Assembly: GCF_042650605.1 (NCBI RefSeq)
Contig: NZ_JBHSBN010000014.1
Coordinates: 1-64,000 of the forward strand
Source of the DNA: Micromonospora_J zhanjiangensis
GTDB lineage: Bacteria; Actinomycetota; Actinomycetes; Mycobacteriales; Micromonosporaceae
Length of the DNA stretch: 64,000 bases
Reading direction: 5' to 3'
Both the position numbers and the translations under genes were made by a program. Shown piece after piece: positions 26,029-33,785 of this stretch (its first letter is position 1; each line of letters begins with the position of its first letter). Under the pieces are notes generated by a model. The model was not told where the DNA came from, did not search any database, and worked only from the letters and a program-made list of their open reading frames with translations.

Positions 26029-26565
26029 GTGTTGAAGCGCCGCCAGTTGGACCGCTGGTTCCCCGACGACGAGATCGTGACCGTGCCGGACGCTGTGCTA
26101 CCCGCCGGGATCACCGATCCGGACACCCGGCGGGCGCTCACCGACATGGGCGTCCCCGAGTCGTTCCAGGAGGTCCTGGAAACAAACGTCGACCTGCCGG
26201 AACGGATCAGGACCGTCGGACAGACGTACCGCGATCTCGGCGAACCCGTACCGGACGGCGCCGACGACCTCTACCTGTTGGGAAACGCCGGCCAGTCGTT
26301 GCTGGCGGTCGACGGGCGGACCGGGGCCGTACGGCAGGTGCACACATCCTTCGGGACCCGACCGATGGCGAGCGGGCTGGAGGCGTTCGTCCGGCTGCTG
26401 GGTGCGGTGAGCACGGAGGTCCGTCGCCGCAGCCGTGACGACCTGGGCGAACGGCTGCGCGCGAAGCTCCCCGGCTGGCTGCGGGAACTTGATCCGCCGT
26501 CGGCGCCCGCCGCGGAGCCGGCGTGGTCGGCCTTCCTCGCCGACGTGGCCGCCAACGCCGAATGA
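26029..26565 (+). CDS. SUKH-like (SUKH-4 type) candidate immunity protein
   Basis: 178 residues; the GTG start abuts the TAG stop of the deaminase-toxin gene with no gap, so translation is coupled. The order of elements matches SUKH (SMI1/KNR4) proteins of the SUKH-4 type: an N-terminal helix with FPDDEIVTVPDAVLPAGI, DTRRALTDMGVPESF, the central strand pair DDLYLLGNAGQSLLAVDGRTGAVRQV, then GLEAFVRLLGAV and a C-terminal PAWSAFLADVAA. SUKH proteins commonly neutralise nucleic-acid-targeting toxins, including deaminases. Sequence divergence leaves the family call moderate; position strongly supports an antidote role. Confidence 0.7.
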   Translation: MLKRRQLDRWFPDDEIVTVPDAVLPAGITDPDTRRALTDMGVPESFQEVLETNVDLPERIRTVGQTYRDLGEPVPDGADDLYLLGNAGQSLLAVDGRTGAVRQVHTSFGTRPMASGLEAFVRLLGAVSTEVRRRSRDDLGERLRAKLPGWLRELDPPSAPAAEPAWSAFLADVAANAE

Positions 26566-26592
26566 CCCGGCAGACCTCAGGGTCGATGGATA

Positions 26593-26706
26593 GCCAGTCG
26601 TTCCGGGCACCTCGGTCGGGTGCAGGCGCTCGCGTTCACCCCGGACGGCTCCCACCTGCTCAGCGGCGGGGACGACGGGAAACTCCTGCTCTGGACGGTC
26701 GGCTGA
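26593..26706 (+). pseudogene. C-terminal WD40-repeat fragment
   Basis: Frame 26605-26706 reads GHLGRVQALAFTPDGSHLLS, then GGDDGKLLLWTVG and stop: one complete canonical WD40 blade (GH ... DG ... LW). No start codon or further blades precede it; an in-frame search upstream reaches unrelated sequence within about 15 nt. It is the remnant tail of a larger WD40 protein, lying beside an intact WD40 lipoprotein gene. Confidence 0.7.
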
Positions 26707-27182
26707 CGGCGCGATGCAGGTACGGTCGCCCCATCGTCCAAAGGTGACTGACTGACCCGTCGGGTGCGAACCAGGATTGCCAGGTGAGGTAGGGTCGATG
26801 CCCGTTGGATTTCGGCCCGAGGACGGTCAGGCAATTGGCTGGGAAAAAGTCCACCCGACGACGGACACAGACCCAGGACCGCGAGGCGGCACCGCGCGAG
26901 AGATGGGTGTCCAGGGAGAACGACAACACCTGGGTCTTTCCGGCTCCGGTCAGCGCACAGACCTGCCGTGAACCACTGACGGGCACGCTCTTGGACAACC
27001 CGCCGCAGGGATCCGCGGAAACCGTTCAGATCGGCTACGACCTCGACCGCGATCCAGTCTTCGCGCAGGAGTCCAAAACGGTGGAGACCGATCCGCTGCC
27101 GCAATTGAAGGGCAACTACTTCGCCGGCAGGAAGTACGCGCTCAAGTTGGGCGAGCAGGCCACCTTCCGCCTGAAACTCACC
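26707..27182 (+). other. Gap between WD40 remnant and WD40 lipoprotein; no confident gene
   Basis: A frame open from 26805 continues into the lipoprotein gene, but its translation (for example NDNTWVFPAPVSAQTC and LPQLKGNYFAGRKYALKLG) is unrecognised and would place a lipoprotein signal in mid-chain. The base composition is less GC-rich than the flanking operon. It may be residue of a degraded gene joined to the lipoprotein reading frame. Confidence 0.4.
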
Positions 27183-28229
27183 GTGCGGGTCACCTGTTCG
27201 GCGGTCGCCGTGGTGCTGGCGGTCGCGTCCTGTTCCGCGGGTGGGGCCGCGAGCCGAGCCATGAAGCGGCTGACGGCACCGCCGCCGAAGGACTTTCGTG
27301 TCACCCTGCTGTCCGAGGCCACCAAACTCGCACACGGCGTGGCGATGAGCAGCGACGGCAGGCGCGCCGTCACGAGTTCCGTGGACGAGTACGCCGATCC
27401 TCCACACGGATCGGTGTCCCTGTGGGACCTGAGCGATCCACTGCGACCCCGGGCTGCCGCACTCATCCCCGATCGCGACGGCACGGCCCTGAAGGTCGCC
27501 CTGAGTGGCGACGGCAGACGCGCCGCGACCTTTCACCGGAGCGGGAAGCTGACTCTCTGGGATCTCGCTGACCCGGCACGACCCGTTTCCCGGGAACTGC
27601 CCGCCAAGGGGGTGACGTCCCTGGCCCTCAGCCACGACGGTCGCTACGCCATCTCCGGCGGCGACGACGGCGTCCAGTTCTGGGACCTCGCGGATCCGGG
27701 TCAGGTGAGGAAGCGGCAGCTCCAAGGCTCCAGCGAATACGATGTCCGATCGTACGAGGTGGCCCTGAGCGCCGACGCGAAACGCGCCCTGGTGAGTGAC
27801 CAGGCCGGCGACGGCGGGGGTGGCGTGACGGTCTATGAACTGGCGGACCCGGCCAACCCGGAGGCGCGGCCACTGATCCGGAACGCCGACCACCACTCCG
27901 CGAACACCGTTGCCCTCAGCGGCGACGGAAACGTCGCCGTCGTGGGTTACCACCATTGGACCACCTACAACAATTTCCTCACCTACTGGGACCTGCGCAC
28001 CTGGGACCGGACCGAACTGAGGCCGATGACGGGACGGAAGATCGCGCCGGACACCATGGGCAGCATCGTACGGTGGGAGGTCGCGCTCGATCAGGAAGGC
28101 AAGCACGTACTCCTGGCCCAGCGCAACGACTCGCTACCCGAGGACCCGTCGAATCCGCCGCCCTCGACGGTGCAGCTGTGGGCGCTCGACACGTTGTCCG
28201 GCTTTCCCCGGTTCTCGCTCCCCAATTGA
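27183..28229 (+). CDS. WD40-repeat lipoprotein
   Basis: 348 residues if started at GTG 27183. The N terminus MRVTCSAVAVVLAVASC has a short basic start, hydrophobic core and lipobox (VASC), so the protein is expected to be anchored to the outer face of the membrane. WD40-like blades are marked by repeated LWDLSDP, LWDLADP, FWDLADP, VYELADP, YWDLRTWD and LWALDTL endings, forming a 6-7-bladed propeller. The frame is open upstream to 26805 without recognised similarity, and no good ribosome site precedes 27183, so the start is uncertain. It is the last gene of the cargo cassette before a strong hairpin; its role there is unknown. Confidence 0.7.
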   Translation: MRVTCSAVAVVLAVASCSAGGAASRAMKRLTAPPPKDFRVTLLSEATKLAHGVAMSSDGRRAVTSSVDEYADPPHGSVSLWDLSDPLRPRAAALIPDRDGTALKVALSGDGRRAATFHRSGKLTLWDLADPARPVSRELPAKGVTSLALSHDGRYAISGGDDGVQFWDLADPGQVRKRQLQGSSEYDVRSYEVALSADAKRALVSDQAGDGGGGVTVYELADPANPEARPLIRNADHHSANTVALSGDGNVAVVGYHHWTTYNNFLTYWDLRTWDRTELRPMTGRKIAPDTMGSIVRWEVALDQEGKHVLLAQRNDSLPEDPSNPPPSTVQLWALDTLSGFPRFSLPN

Positions 28230-28234
28230 GCCGC

Positions 28235-28259
28235 GCGGCCGGCCGAGAGGGCCGGCCGC
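28235..28259 (+). terminator. Strong hairpin after cargo cassette
   Basis: Perfect 10-bp arms GCGGCCGGCC / GGCCGGCCGC with loop GAGAG, beginning 6 nt after the lipoprotein stop. It probably separates transcription of the toxin-immunity-WD40 cassette from the sheath operon. Confidence 0.7.
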
Positions 28260-28277
28260 ATCGGCCAGGGACCGCCG

Positions 28278-28293
28278 CTGCCCGTACGGGCAG
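28278..28293. repeat. 16-bp perfect palindrome upstream of sheath gene
   Basis: CTGCCCGTACGGGCAG is self-complementary. It lies 18 bp beyond the terminator and 93 bp before the sheath start codon, so it could be a second hairpin or the binding site of a dimeric regulator of the structural operon. Confidence 0.45.
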
Positions 28294-28385
28294 TCAAGGC
28301 TTCCCGATCAAGCGGCCCGGTGGACGTTTGACCGGCGCCACCCACGCGGGACGCTCAACTCGACCCTGAGGGACGAGGAGGCGTG

Positions 28386-29921
28386 ATGCCCAACTATCTG
28401 GCGCCGGGCGTGTACGTCGAGGAGGTGGAGTCCGGCTCCCGCCCGATCGAGGGCGTCGGCACGGCCGTGGCCGCGTTCGTCGGCTTCGCCGCGCAGGGGC
28501 CGTTCAACACCCCGACGCTGGTGACCAACTGGAGCCAGTACTCGCAGATCTTCGGCGAGTTCGCCCCGGACTGCTACCTGGGCCACGCCGTCTACGGCTA
28601 CTTCATGCAGGGCGGCGGCGCGGCGTACATCGTGCGGGTCGGCGGCGAACGCGGCGGCGACGCCGCGCTGCCCGCGGCGCCCGAGCCGGCCGCGATCCTC
28701 GGCACCTACCGGGTGGTGGCCCGCGAGTTGCCGGAAGGTACGCCGGACGACCTGACGGTCGAGGTGACCGACCCGCCGGAGGGCGCCGGCGCGGACCGGT
28801 TCAACCTGGTGGTCAAGCGCGGCGGCCAGGTGGTCGAGACGTTCGAGTCGGTGACCACCAAGCGGGGCAAGGACAACGTGGTGACCGCCGTCCGCGAGCG
28901 GTCCAAGCTGATCACCATCGAGGAGGCGGCGCCGACCGGGCAACTGACCCGCCCCAGCGGTGGCGAGGTGGCGCTGACCGCGCCCCCGCACGCGACCCCG
29001 CTCCCGGACACCGTGTCGGCGGACGAGTACGTGGGCGACGCGGCGGAGCGGACCGGCTTCGGCGGCCTGGAGGCGGTCGACGAGGTGACGATGGTCGCGG
29101 TGCCCGACCTGATGGGCGCCTACCAGCGTGGCGCGATCGACCTGGAATCGGTGCAGGCCGTGCAGCAGGCGGTGATCGCGCACTGCGAGCTGATGGGCGA
29201 CCGGATGGCCATCCTGGACCCGCCGCCGGGCCTGTCCCCGCAGCAGGTCAAGGAGTGGCGCACCGACCAGGCTGGGTACGACTCGAAGTACGCCACCCTC
29301 TACTACCCGTGGGTGAAGGTGTTCGACCCGCTGACCGGGACCAACCGGTTCATGCCGCCGTCGGGACACCTGGCCGGGGTCTGGGCCCGCAGCGACGCGG
29401 CCCGAGGGGTGCACAAGGCGCCCGCCAACGAGGTGGTCCGCGGCGCCGTCGCGCTGGAGACCCAGCTGACCCGCGCCGAGCAGGAACTGCTCAACCCGCT
29501 CGGGATCAACTGCATCCGCGCCTTCCCGGGTCGGGGCATCCTGGTGTGGGGTGCCCGCACCCTGTCGTCCGACCCGGCCTGGCGCTACCTCAACGTCCGG
29601 CGGCTGTTCAACTACCTGGAGGAGTCGATCCTCAACGGCACCCAGTGGGTCGTCTTCGAACCCAACGACGACATGCTGTGGGCCCGGATCCGGCGCACGG
29701 TCAGCGCGTTCCTGGTCAACGAGTGGCGCCGGGGGTCGCTGTTCGGGCTCACCCCCGACGAGGCGTTCTTCGTCAAGTGCGACCGCGAGACCAACCCGGC
29801 CGAGGGAATCGACGCCGGCCAGGTGGTCTGCCAGATCGGTGTGGCACCGGTGAAGCCGGCCGAGTTCGTGATCTTCCAGCTGGCGCAGATGTCCGGCGGC
29901 ACCAGCCTGGTCAGCGAGTAG
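28386..29921 (+). CDS. Contractile sheath protein (Afp2-4/Cis2-like)
   Basis: 511 residues. The N terminus MPNYLAPGVYVEEVESGSRPIEGV is the canonical phage/eCIS sheath start. The C-terminal part carries INCIRAFPGRGILVWGARTLSSDPAWRYLNVRR and EPNDDMLWARIRRTVSAFL, conserved in tail sheath subunits. An insertion domain (about 95-215) is variable, as usual. ATG at 28386 is preceded by GACGAGGAGGCG. It is the only sheath gene in the window, whereas Afp has three. It opens a tightly packed structural operon with the tube gene 25 nt downstream. Confidence 0.96.
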   Translation: MPNYLAPGVYVEEVESGSRPIEGVGTAVAAFVGFAAQGPFNTPTLVTNWSQYSQIFGEFAPDCYLGHAVYGYFMQGGGAAYIVRVGGERGGDAALPAAPEPAAILGTYRVVARELPEGTPDDLTVEVTDPPEGAGADRFNLVVKRGGQVVETFESVTTKRGKDNVVTAVRERSKLITIEEAAPTGQLTRPSGGEVALTAPPHATPLPDTVSADEYVGDAAERTGFGGLEAVDEVTMVAVPDLMGAYQRGAIDLESVQAVQQAVIAHCELMGDRMAILDPPPGLSPQQVKEWRTDQAGYDSKYATLYYPWVKVFDPLTGTNRFMPPSGHLAGVWARSDAARGVHKAPANEVVRGAVALETQLTRAEQELLNPLGINCIRAFPGRGILVWGARTLSSDPAWRYLNVRRLFNYLEESILNGTQWVVFEPNDDMLWARIRRTVSAFLVNEWRRGSLFGLTPDEAFFVKCDRETNPAEGIDAGQVVCQIGVAPVKPAEFVIFQLAQMSGGTSLVSE

Positions 29922-29946
29922 TCCCGGACAGCTTGAGGAGGCAGCC

Positions 29947-30390
29947 GTGCCGCTCCCCGATTTCGACTCCGCCGTCGGCCACTCGTTCGGCCTGGAGGTG
30001 GACAGCGTGGTGATCAAGCAGATCACCGAGGTGTCCGGGCTCAAGATGGAGCAGGACGTCATCGAGTACAAGTCGAACACCGCCGACGGCAAGTTCGTGG
30101 TCCGCAAGGCACCCGGCGCGCCGAAGGCCGGCGAGGTGACCCTGACCCGGGGCCTGACCGGCGACAACAGCTTCGAGAAGTGGGTCAAGGACTGCCGCTT
30201 CGGCAAGATGGGCGACGCCCGCAAGGGCGGGGCGATCATCGTCTTCGACTACGAGGGTACGGCGATCAAGCGCTACAAGCTCACCAACGCCTGGGCGAAG
30301 AGTCTGGAGATCAGCTCCCTCAAGGCCGGCGACACCAGCGTGCTCACCGAGAAGCTCGTGGTGACGTACGAGTCGATGGAGGTCGAGTAG
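29947..30390 (+). CDS. Inner tube protein (T4 gp19-like, Afp1/Cis1-like)
   Basis: 147 residues, GTG start after TTGAGGAGGCAGCC. The sequence PLPDFDSAVGHSFGLEVDSVVIKQITEVSGLKMEQDVIEYK and TSVLTEKLVVTYESMEVE matches the tail-tube/hcp-like fold used for the rigid inner tube. It builds most of the tube; the second tube gene at 33786 probably forms the baseplate-proximal adaptor ring. Confidence 0.95.
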   Translation: MPLPDFDSAVGHSFGLEVDSVVIKQITEVSGLKMEQDVIEYKSNTADGKFVVRKAPGAPKAGEVTLTRGLTGDNSFEKWVKDCRFGKMGDARKGGAIIVFDYEGTAIKRYKLTNAWAKSLEISSLKAGDTSVLTEKLVVTYESMEVE

Positions 30391-30394
30391 GCCC

Positions 30395-30850
30395 ATGCGC
30401 CGCACCTCGTCGCTCGTACCGCAGGCCGGCGTGGCGCCGCCGGGTGCCGAGCCGCCCGCCGTCGCCCCGCGCCGCGAGACGCTGCGGACGGAGTTCCCGT
30501 TCGAACTGCCTCGGGGCTACGTCGACGACACCGGCACGGTCCACCGGGACGGGGTGATGCGACTGGCCACCGCGCGGGACGAACTGGTGCCGCTGCGCGA
30601 CGACCGGGTACGGGAGAACCCGCCGTACCTCACCGTGGTGCTGCTCAGCCGGGTGATCGTCCGGATCGGCACGGTGGTCGACGTGCACCCCGGCGTGGTG
30701 GAGGACCTGTTCGCCTCCGACCTGGCGTTCCTGCAGGACCTGTACCGGCGGATCAACAGCGAGGGGCACACCCGGGCGAGCGTGGCGTGTCCGGAGTGCC
30801 GGCACCACTTCGTGGTCGACATCGCCGGCGGGCGCCTGGGGGAATCATGA
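30395..30850 (+). CDS. Phage tail assembly-type protein of eCIS
   Basis: 151 residues with a disordered Pro/Ala N terminus, then FPFELPRGYVDDTGTVHRDGVMRLATARDE and RENPPYLTVVLLSRVIVRIG. This pattern is found in a conserved protein following the tube gene in many eCIS and phage-like loci and resembles tail assembly chaperones. A C-terminal CPECRHHF half zinc-ribbon is present. It may regulate tube length or assembly; exact role is not established. Its TGA overlaps the next start (ATGA). Confidence 0.8.
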   Translation: MRRTSSLVPQAGVAPPGAEPPAVAPRRETLRTEFPFELPRGYVDDTGTVHRDGVMRLATARDELVPLRDDRVRENPPYLTVVLLSRVIVRIGTVVDVHPGVVEDLFASDLAFLQDLYRRINSEGHTRASVACPECRHHFVVDIAGGRLGES

Positions 30851-31005
30851 CGTACGCGGCCGAACGCATCTATTCCGAGGTCGCGTACGTCGCCTTTCAC
30901 TTCCACTGGTCGCTGGACGACATTCTCGACCTCGAACACGGCGAGCGGCTGCGCTACGTGGCCGAGATCGCCAGCATCAACACCCGGATCAGTCAGGGAC
31001 GGTGA
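30847..31005 (+). CDS. DUF6760 small eCIS protein
   Basis: 52 residues beginning MTYAAERIYSEVAYVAFHFHWSL and containing DILDLEHGERLRYVAEIASINTR. Small proteins of this type sit immediately after the preceding assembly protein in eCIS loci. The 4-nt overlap with the upstream stop shows coupled translation. This arrangement resembles the paired assembly chaperones of contractile phages, though a frameshift product is not needed here. Confidence 0.8.
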   Translation: MTYAAERIYSEVAYVAFHFHWSLDDILDLEHGERLRYVAEIASINTRISQGR

Positions 31006-31009
31006 CCCG

Positions 31010-33661
31010 ATGTGGCCGTGGCGCCGGCAACCGCGGCGGACCGTGCAGCGGTCCGGCGCGGACGTGCGGGAGCCGACCCCGGCACGGGGGACCGGCGACA
31101 CCGGCCCGGCCGCGGCGAGCCGCCGGCCCGACCCGCCGGGCTGGGCGGGACTGCCACCGATCCAGCGGGTCGTCCCGGACGAGCCACGGCTGAACATGCC
31201 CGACGCGTTCACCGGCTCGCTGGCCGCCTGGCGTGACCCGTCCTACCTGTCCGGCCTCGGGCACCTGGTGACCGGCACCGAGCCGGCCGGCGTGCTGCAC
31301 GGCGCGACCGTACCGGTGACCGAACCGTCGCGGGCGGACCCGCAGCACGCCGGACGGTCCGAACCGGAATCCGACCCGCTGCCGCTCGCGACACCACCGG
31401 CGGCCGGCGGCCCCACCGGGCCGGTGCAACGGCAGGTCGGCGGGGCGTCCGAGCACCGTCAGGCGGCGACCGGCCCGCTCCCGGAGCGGCCCGTACCGGC
31501 GCGGCCGTGGCGGCCGGACGGGTCGGACCCGGGGGCGGTGCTGCCGGTCAACCGGCTGCTGACCGCGCCCCACCCCGTGGTGGAACTGCGGCTGTCCGCC
31601 GTCGACCAGGCCGCGGCACCGGTCCGGCCGGCCGTCGACGCCGGCCCGGCCGAGCCCGTCGACGTGCCGCAGGTGCCGACGCTGGGCCGCGACGACCCGC
31701 CGGGCCACGATCCGGCAGCGGGTGAGCCGGCCGGTCCGGCGGCCGCCGGCCCGTTCACCACCGCCGGACCGGGTCCGGCGGTGGGACCGGTCGCCGCCAG
31801 CGGTACGGGACGGCCCGACCTGCCCCTGCAGCGGACCTCGCGGGACGGACCGTCGCCGCCCCGCCGGCTCGGCCTCGGCGAGCCGCTGGTCTCCCCGCTG
31901 CCCCCGCCGTCCCCGGCCGGGCCGGCGTACGTGCCGATCGCGCCGCCCGACCCCCCGGTGCCGCGGTTCGAGGCGGCCCCCGACCGGGCCCCGGCGTCGG
32001 CCGGTCCCGACCCGGTCGGATGGGTGCAACGCGTCCCGGCCGCCGGCGGGACGACGCCACCCGTCGCGGCCGGAACCCCGGCCGGAACCGGCTTCGACGG
32101 CGGCCCGGTCGACGGCGGCCCGGTCGACGGCGGTGATTTCGCCGGGACGCGGGACACCTCGCCGGCCGCCGGCGACCGGGCCGGACTCGTCGGTGAGCTT
32201 TCCGTCTCCCGCCTCGCCGGGGACGCCCTCGGCGCGGGCGAGCTGGTCGGTCCCGGCGCCGCCGAGGCGGCGGACCGGCGGGCCGACGGCGCGACCACCG
32301 CGGGCACCGCCGGGCAGCCCGGCGACCTGCCCCTGGTGAGCGCGGCGGCCGGCGGGCCGGTGCCGGGCGGGACCGGGCGACCGGAGGCCACCGCCGTCCC
32401 GCCGGGTCGGAGCGCCCGCCCGGACCCGGGCGGTCCGACCCCGGTGCAGTCGTTCGTGCCACCCGACGGCGGGGCGTCGACCCAGGCACTGGTGGCGCCG
32501 CTGCTCGCCGAGCCACCGCGACCGACGACGGGTGCCGGCGGGGAACACGAGCGGGACGCCGGTGACCGGGGCTCCGGGCAGGCCGGTCCCGACCTGCCGG
32601 TGGTGTCCCGCCCGCACACCTCGTCCACGCCGTCGAACCCGGATGCGGATCACGGGGACCCGTGGACCGTTTCCGCAGCACCGGAGGTCACCGCCCGGAC
32701 CGGGCCGGAAGGCCTGGCCGGTGGTGGGCCGCCGGAGCCGTCCGTCGCCGTCCCGCCGGTCGTGGCCCGACTGCTCGGCGACCGTCCCGCCCGGCTGCTG
32801 ACCGGGACGGCGCCCGACCTGCCGGTGCCGGCCGGCCCGAGCGTGCAACGGATCAGCTGGCAGCGCGCCGAGGCACCGGCGGCCCCGGCCCGGCCGTCGC
32901 AGCCCGGGTCCGTTCCCGCCGCGTCGGCCGTCGACGCCGACCCCGGCACCCCCGTCGTCCCGACCGGTCCCGGCAGCTTCACCAGGTCGTCCGGCCCTGC
33001 CGGCCTCGCCGACCTGGCCGGCCCGGACGGTCCCGTCGGGCTGTCCGAGTTGGACGGTCTCGCCGGTCGGCCCGGTCCGGCCGGCCTCGCCGGCCTCGCT
33101 GGCCCGGTCGGCCCGGTCGGCCCGGTCGGCGTGGCCGCGGATGCTGGCCCGTTCGGCGTCGCCGCGGCCGCCGGCCCGGTCGGCTTCGCCGACTCGGCCG
33201 GTGCCGACCGGGCCGCGCTGCAGACCTTCGTGCCGCCGACCGGCGCGGCCGGTGGTTGGCCGCCGCCGGTGCAACGGTGGGTGGGTGGCCTGCCGCGGCC
33301 GGCGGGGCCCGGCACCGGGAGGCACGGCGGCGAGCCGCCGCTGATGGCGTTCGCCGGTTCCGCCGACCGGCCGGTCGGCGGAACCGGGATCGGCCCGCCC
33401 GACCCGGTCGCGCAGCGGATCGAGCCCGGCGAGGTGCCCCCGCCGGTCGACGTGGCGGCCCCACCCGGGGCGGTTGGTCAACCGCCACCGGAACCGGCCT
33501 CCGGCGGCGCACCGGCGGCCGGTGGCCAGCCGGCGACGCCGGGTCCGACGCCGGAACCGGAGGAACTGCTGAAGAAGCTGTACGACCCGCTGCTGCGCCG
33601 GTTGAAGACGGAACTGCGCCTCGACCGGGAGCGGCACGGAGTGCTCGGCGGCCCCGGCTGA
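31010..33661 (+). CDS. Large disordered Pro/Gly/Ala-rich eCIS protein with VQR motifs and collagen-like tract
   Basis: 883 residues of low complexity with almost no Lys until the C terminus. [VILA]QR tripeptides recur about eight times (TVQRSG, PIQRVV, PVQRQVGG, LQRTS, WVQRV, SVQRIS, PVQRWVGG, AQRIEP), plus two QSFVPP/QTFVPP variants. Around residues 690-710 consecutive Gly-x-y triplets (GPAGLAGLAGPVGPVGPVG) look collagen-like. The ordered C terminus, EELLKKLYDPLLRRLKTELRLDRER, is a charged amphipathic helix found at the end of many proteins at this position in eCIS loci. Candidate tape-measure or cargo scaffold; no tail fibre or standard tape measure is otherwise visible. Starts 4 nt after the previous stop. 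Confidence 0.75.
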   Translation: MWPWRRQPRRTVQRSGADVREPTPARGTGDTGPAAASRRPDPPGWAGLPPIQRVVPDEPRLNMPDAFTGSLAAWRDPSYLSGLGHLVTGTEPAGVLHGATVPVTEPSRADPQHAGRSEPESDPLPLATPPAAGGPTGPVQRQVGGASEHRQAATGPLPERPVPARPWRPDGSDPGAVLPVNRLLTAPHPVVELRLSAVDQAAAPVRPAVDAGPAEPVDVPQVPTLGRDDPPGHDPAAGEPAGPAAAGPFTTAGPGPAVGPVAASGTGRPDLPLQRTSRDGPSPPRRLGLGEPLVSPLPPPSPAGPAYVPIAPPDPPVPRFEAAPDRAPASAGPDPVGWVQRVPAAGGTTPPVAAGTPAGTGFDGGPVDGGPVDGGDFAGTRDTSPAAGDRAGLVGELSVSRLAGDALGAGELVGPGAAEAADRRADGATTAGTAGQPGDLPLVSAAAGGPVPGGTGRPEATAVPPGRSARPDPGGPTPVQSFVPPDGGASTQALVAPLLAEPPRPTTGAGGEHERDAGDRGSGQAGPDLPVVSRPHTSSTPSNPDADHGDPWTVSAAPEVTARTGPEGLAGGGPPEPSVAVPPVVARLLGDRPARLLTGTAPDLPVPAGPSVQRISWQRAEAPAAPARPSQPGSVPAASAVDADPGTPVVPTGPGSFTRSSGPAGLADLAGPDGPVGLSELDGLAGRPGPAGLAGLAGPVGPVGPVGVAADAGPFGVAAAAGPVGFADSAGADRAALQTFVPPTGAAGGWPPPVQRWVGGLPRPAGPGTGRHGGEPPLMAFAGSADRPVGGTGIGPPDPVAQRIEPGEVPPPVDVAAPPGAVGQPPPEPASGGAPAAGGQPATPGPTPEPEELLKKLYDPLLRRLKTELRLDRERHGVLGGPG

Positions 33662-33688
33662 CCGGCCGACCGGGCCGACCGGCCAACC

Positions 33689-33752
33689 GGGCAGGGAGAT
33701 GGCCGGGCAGGGAGATGGCCGGGCAGGGAGATGGCCGGGCAGGGAGATGGCC
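33689..33752. repeat. Four perfect 16-bp tandem repeats
   Basis: GGGCAGGGAGATGGCC is repeated four times without change. Each copy contains a purine-rich GGGAG next to ATG. The unit resembles the true start region of the next gene (GGGATGGCCAGGGA), suggesting it arose by duplication of that initiation region. Confidence 0.85.
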
Positions 33753-33785
33753 GGGTGACCGGGTCGACGACGAGGAGGGGACGGG

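Noticed and set aside
26805..27182. Extension of the WD40 lipoprotein to a TTG start
   Set aside because: The lipoprotein signal would be in mid-protein and the extension matches nothing recognisable; kept only as a described gap.
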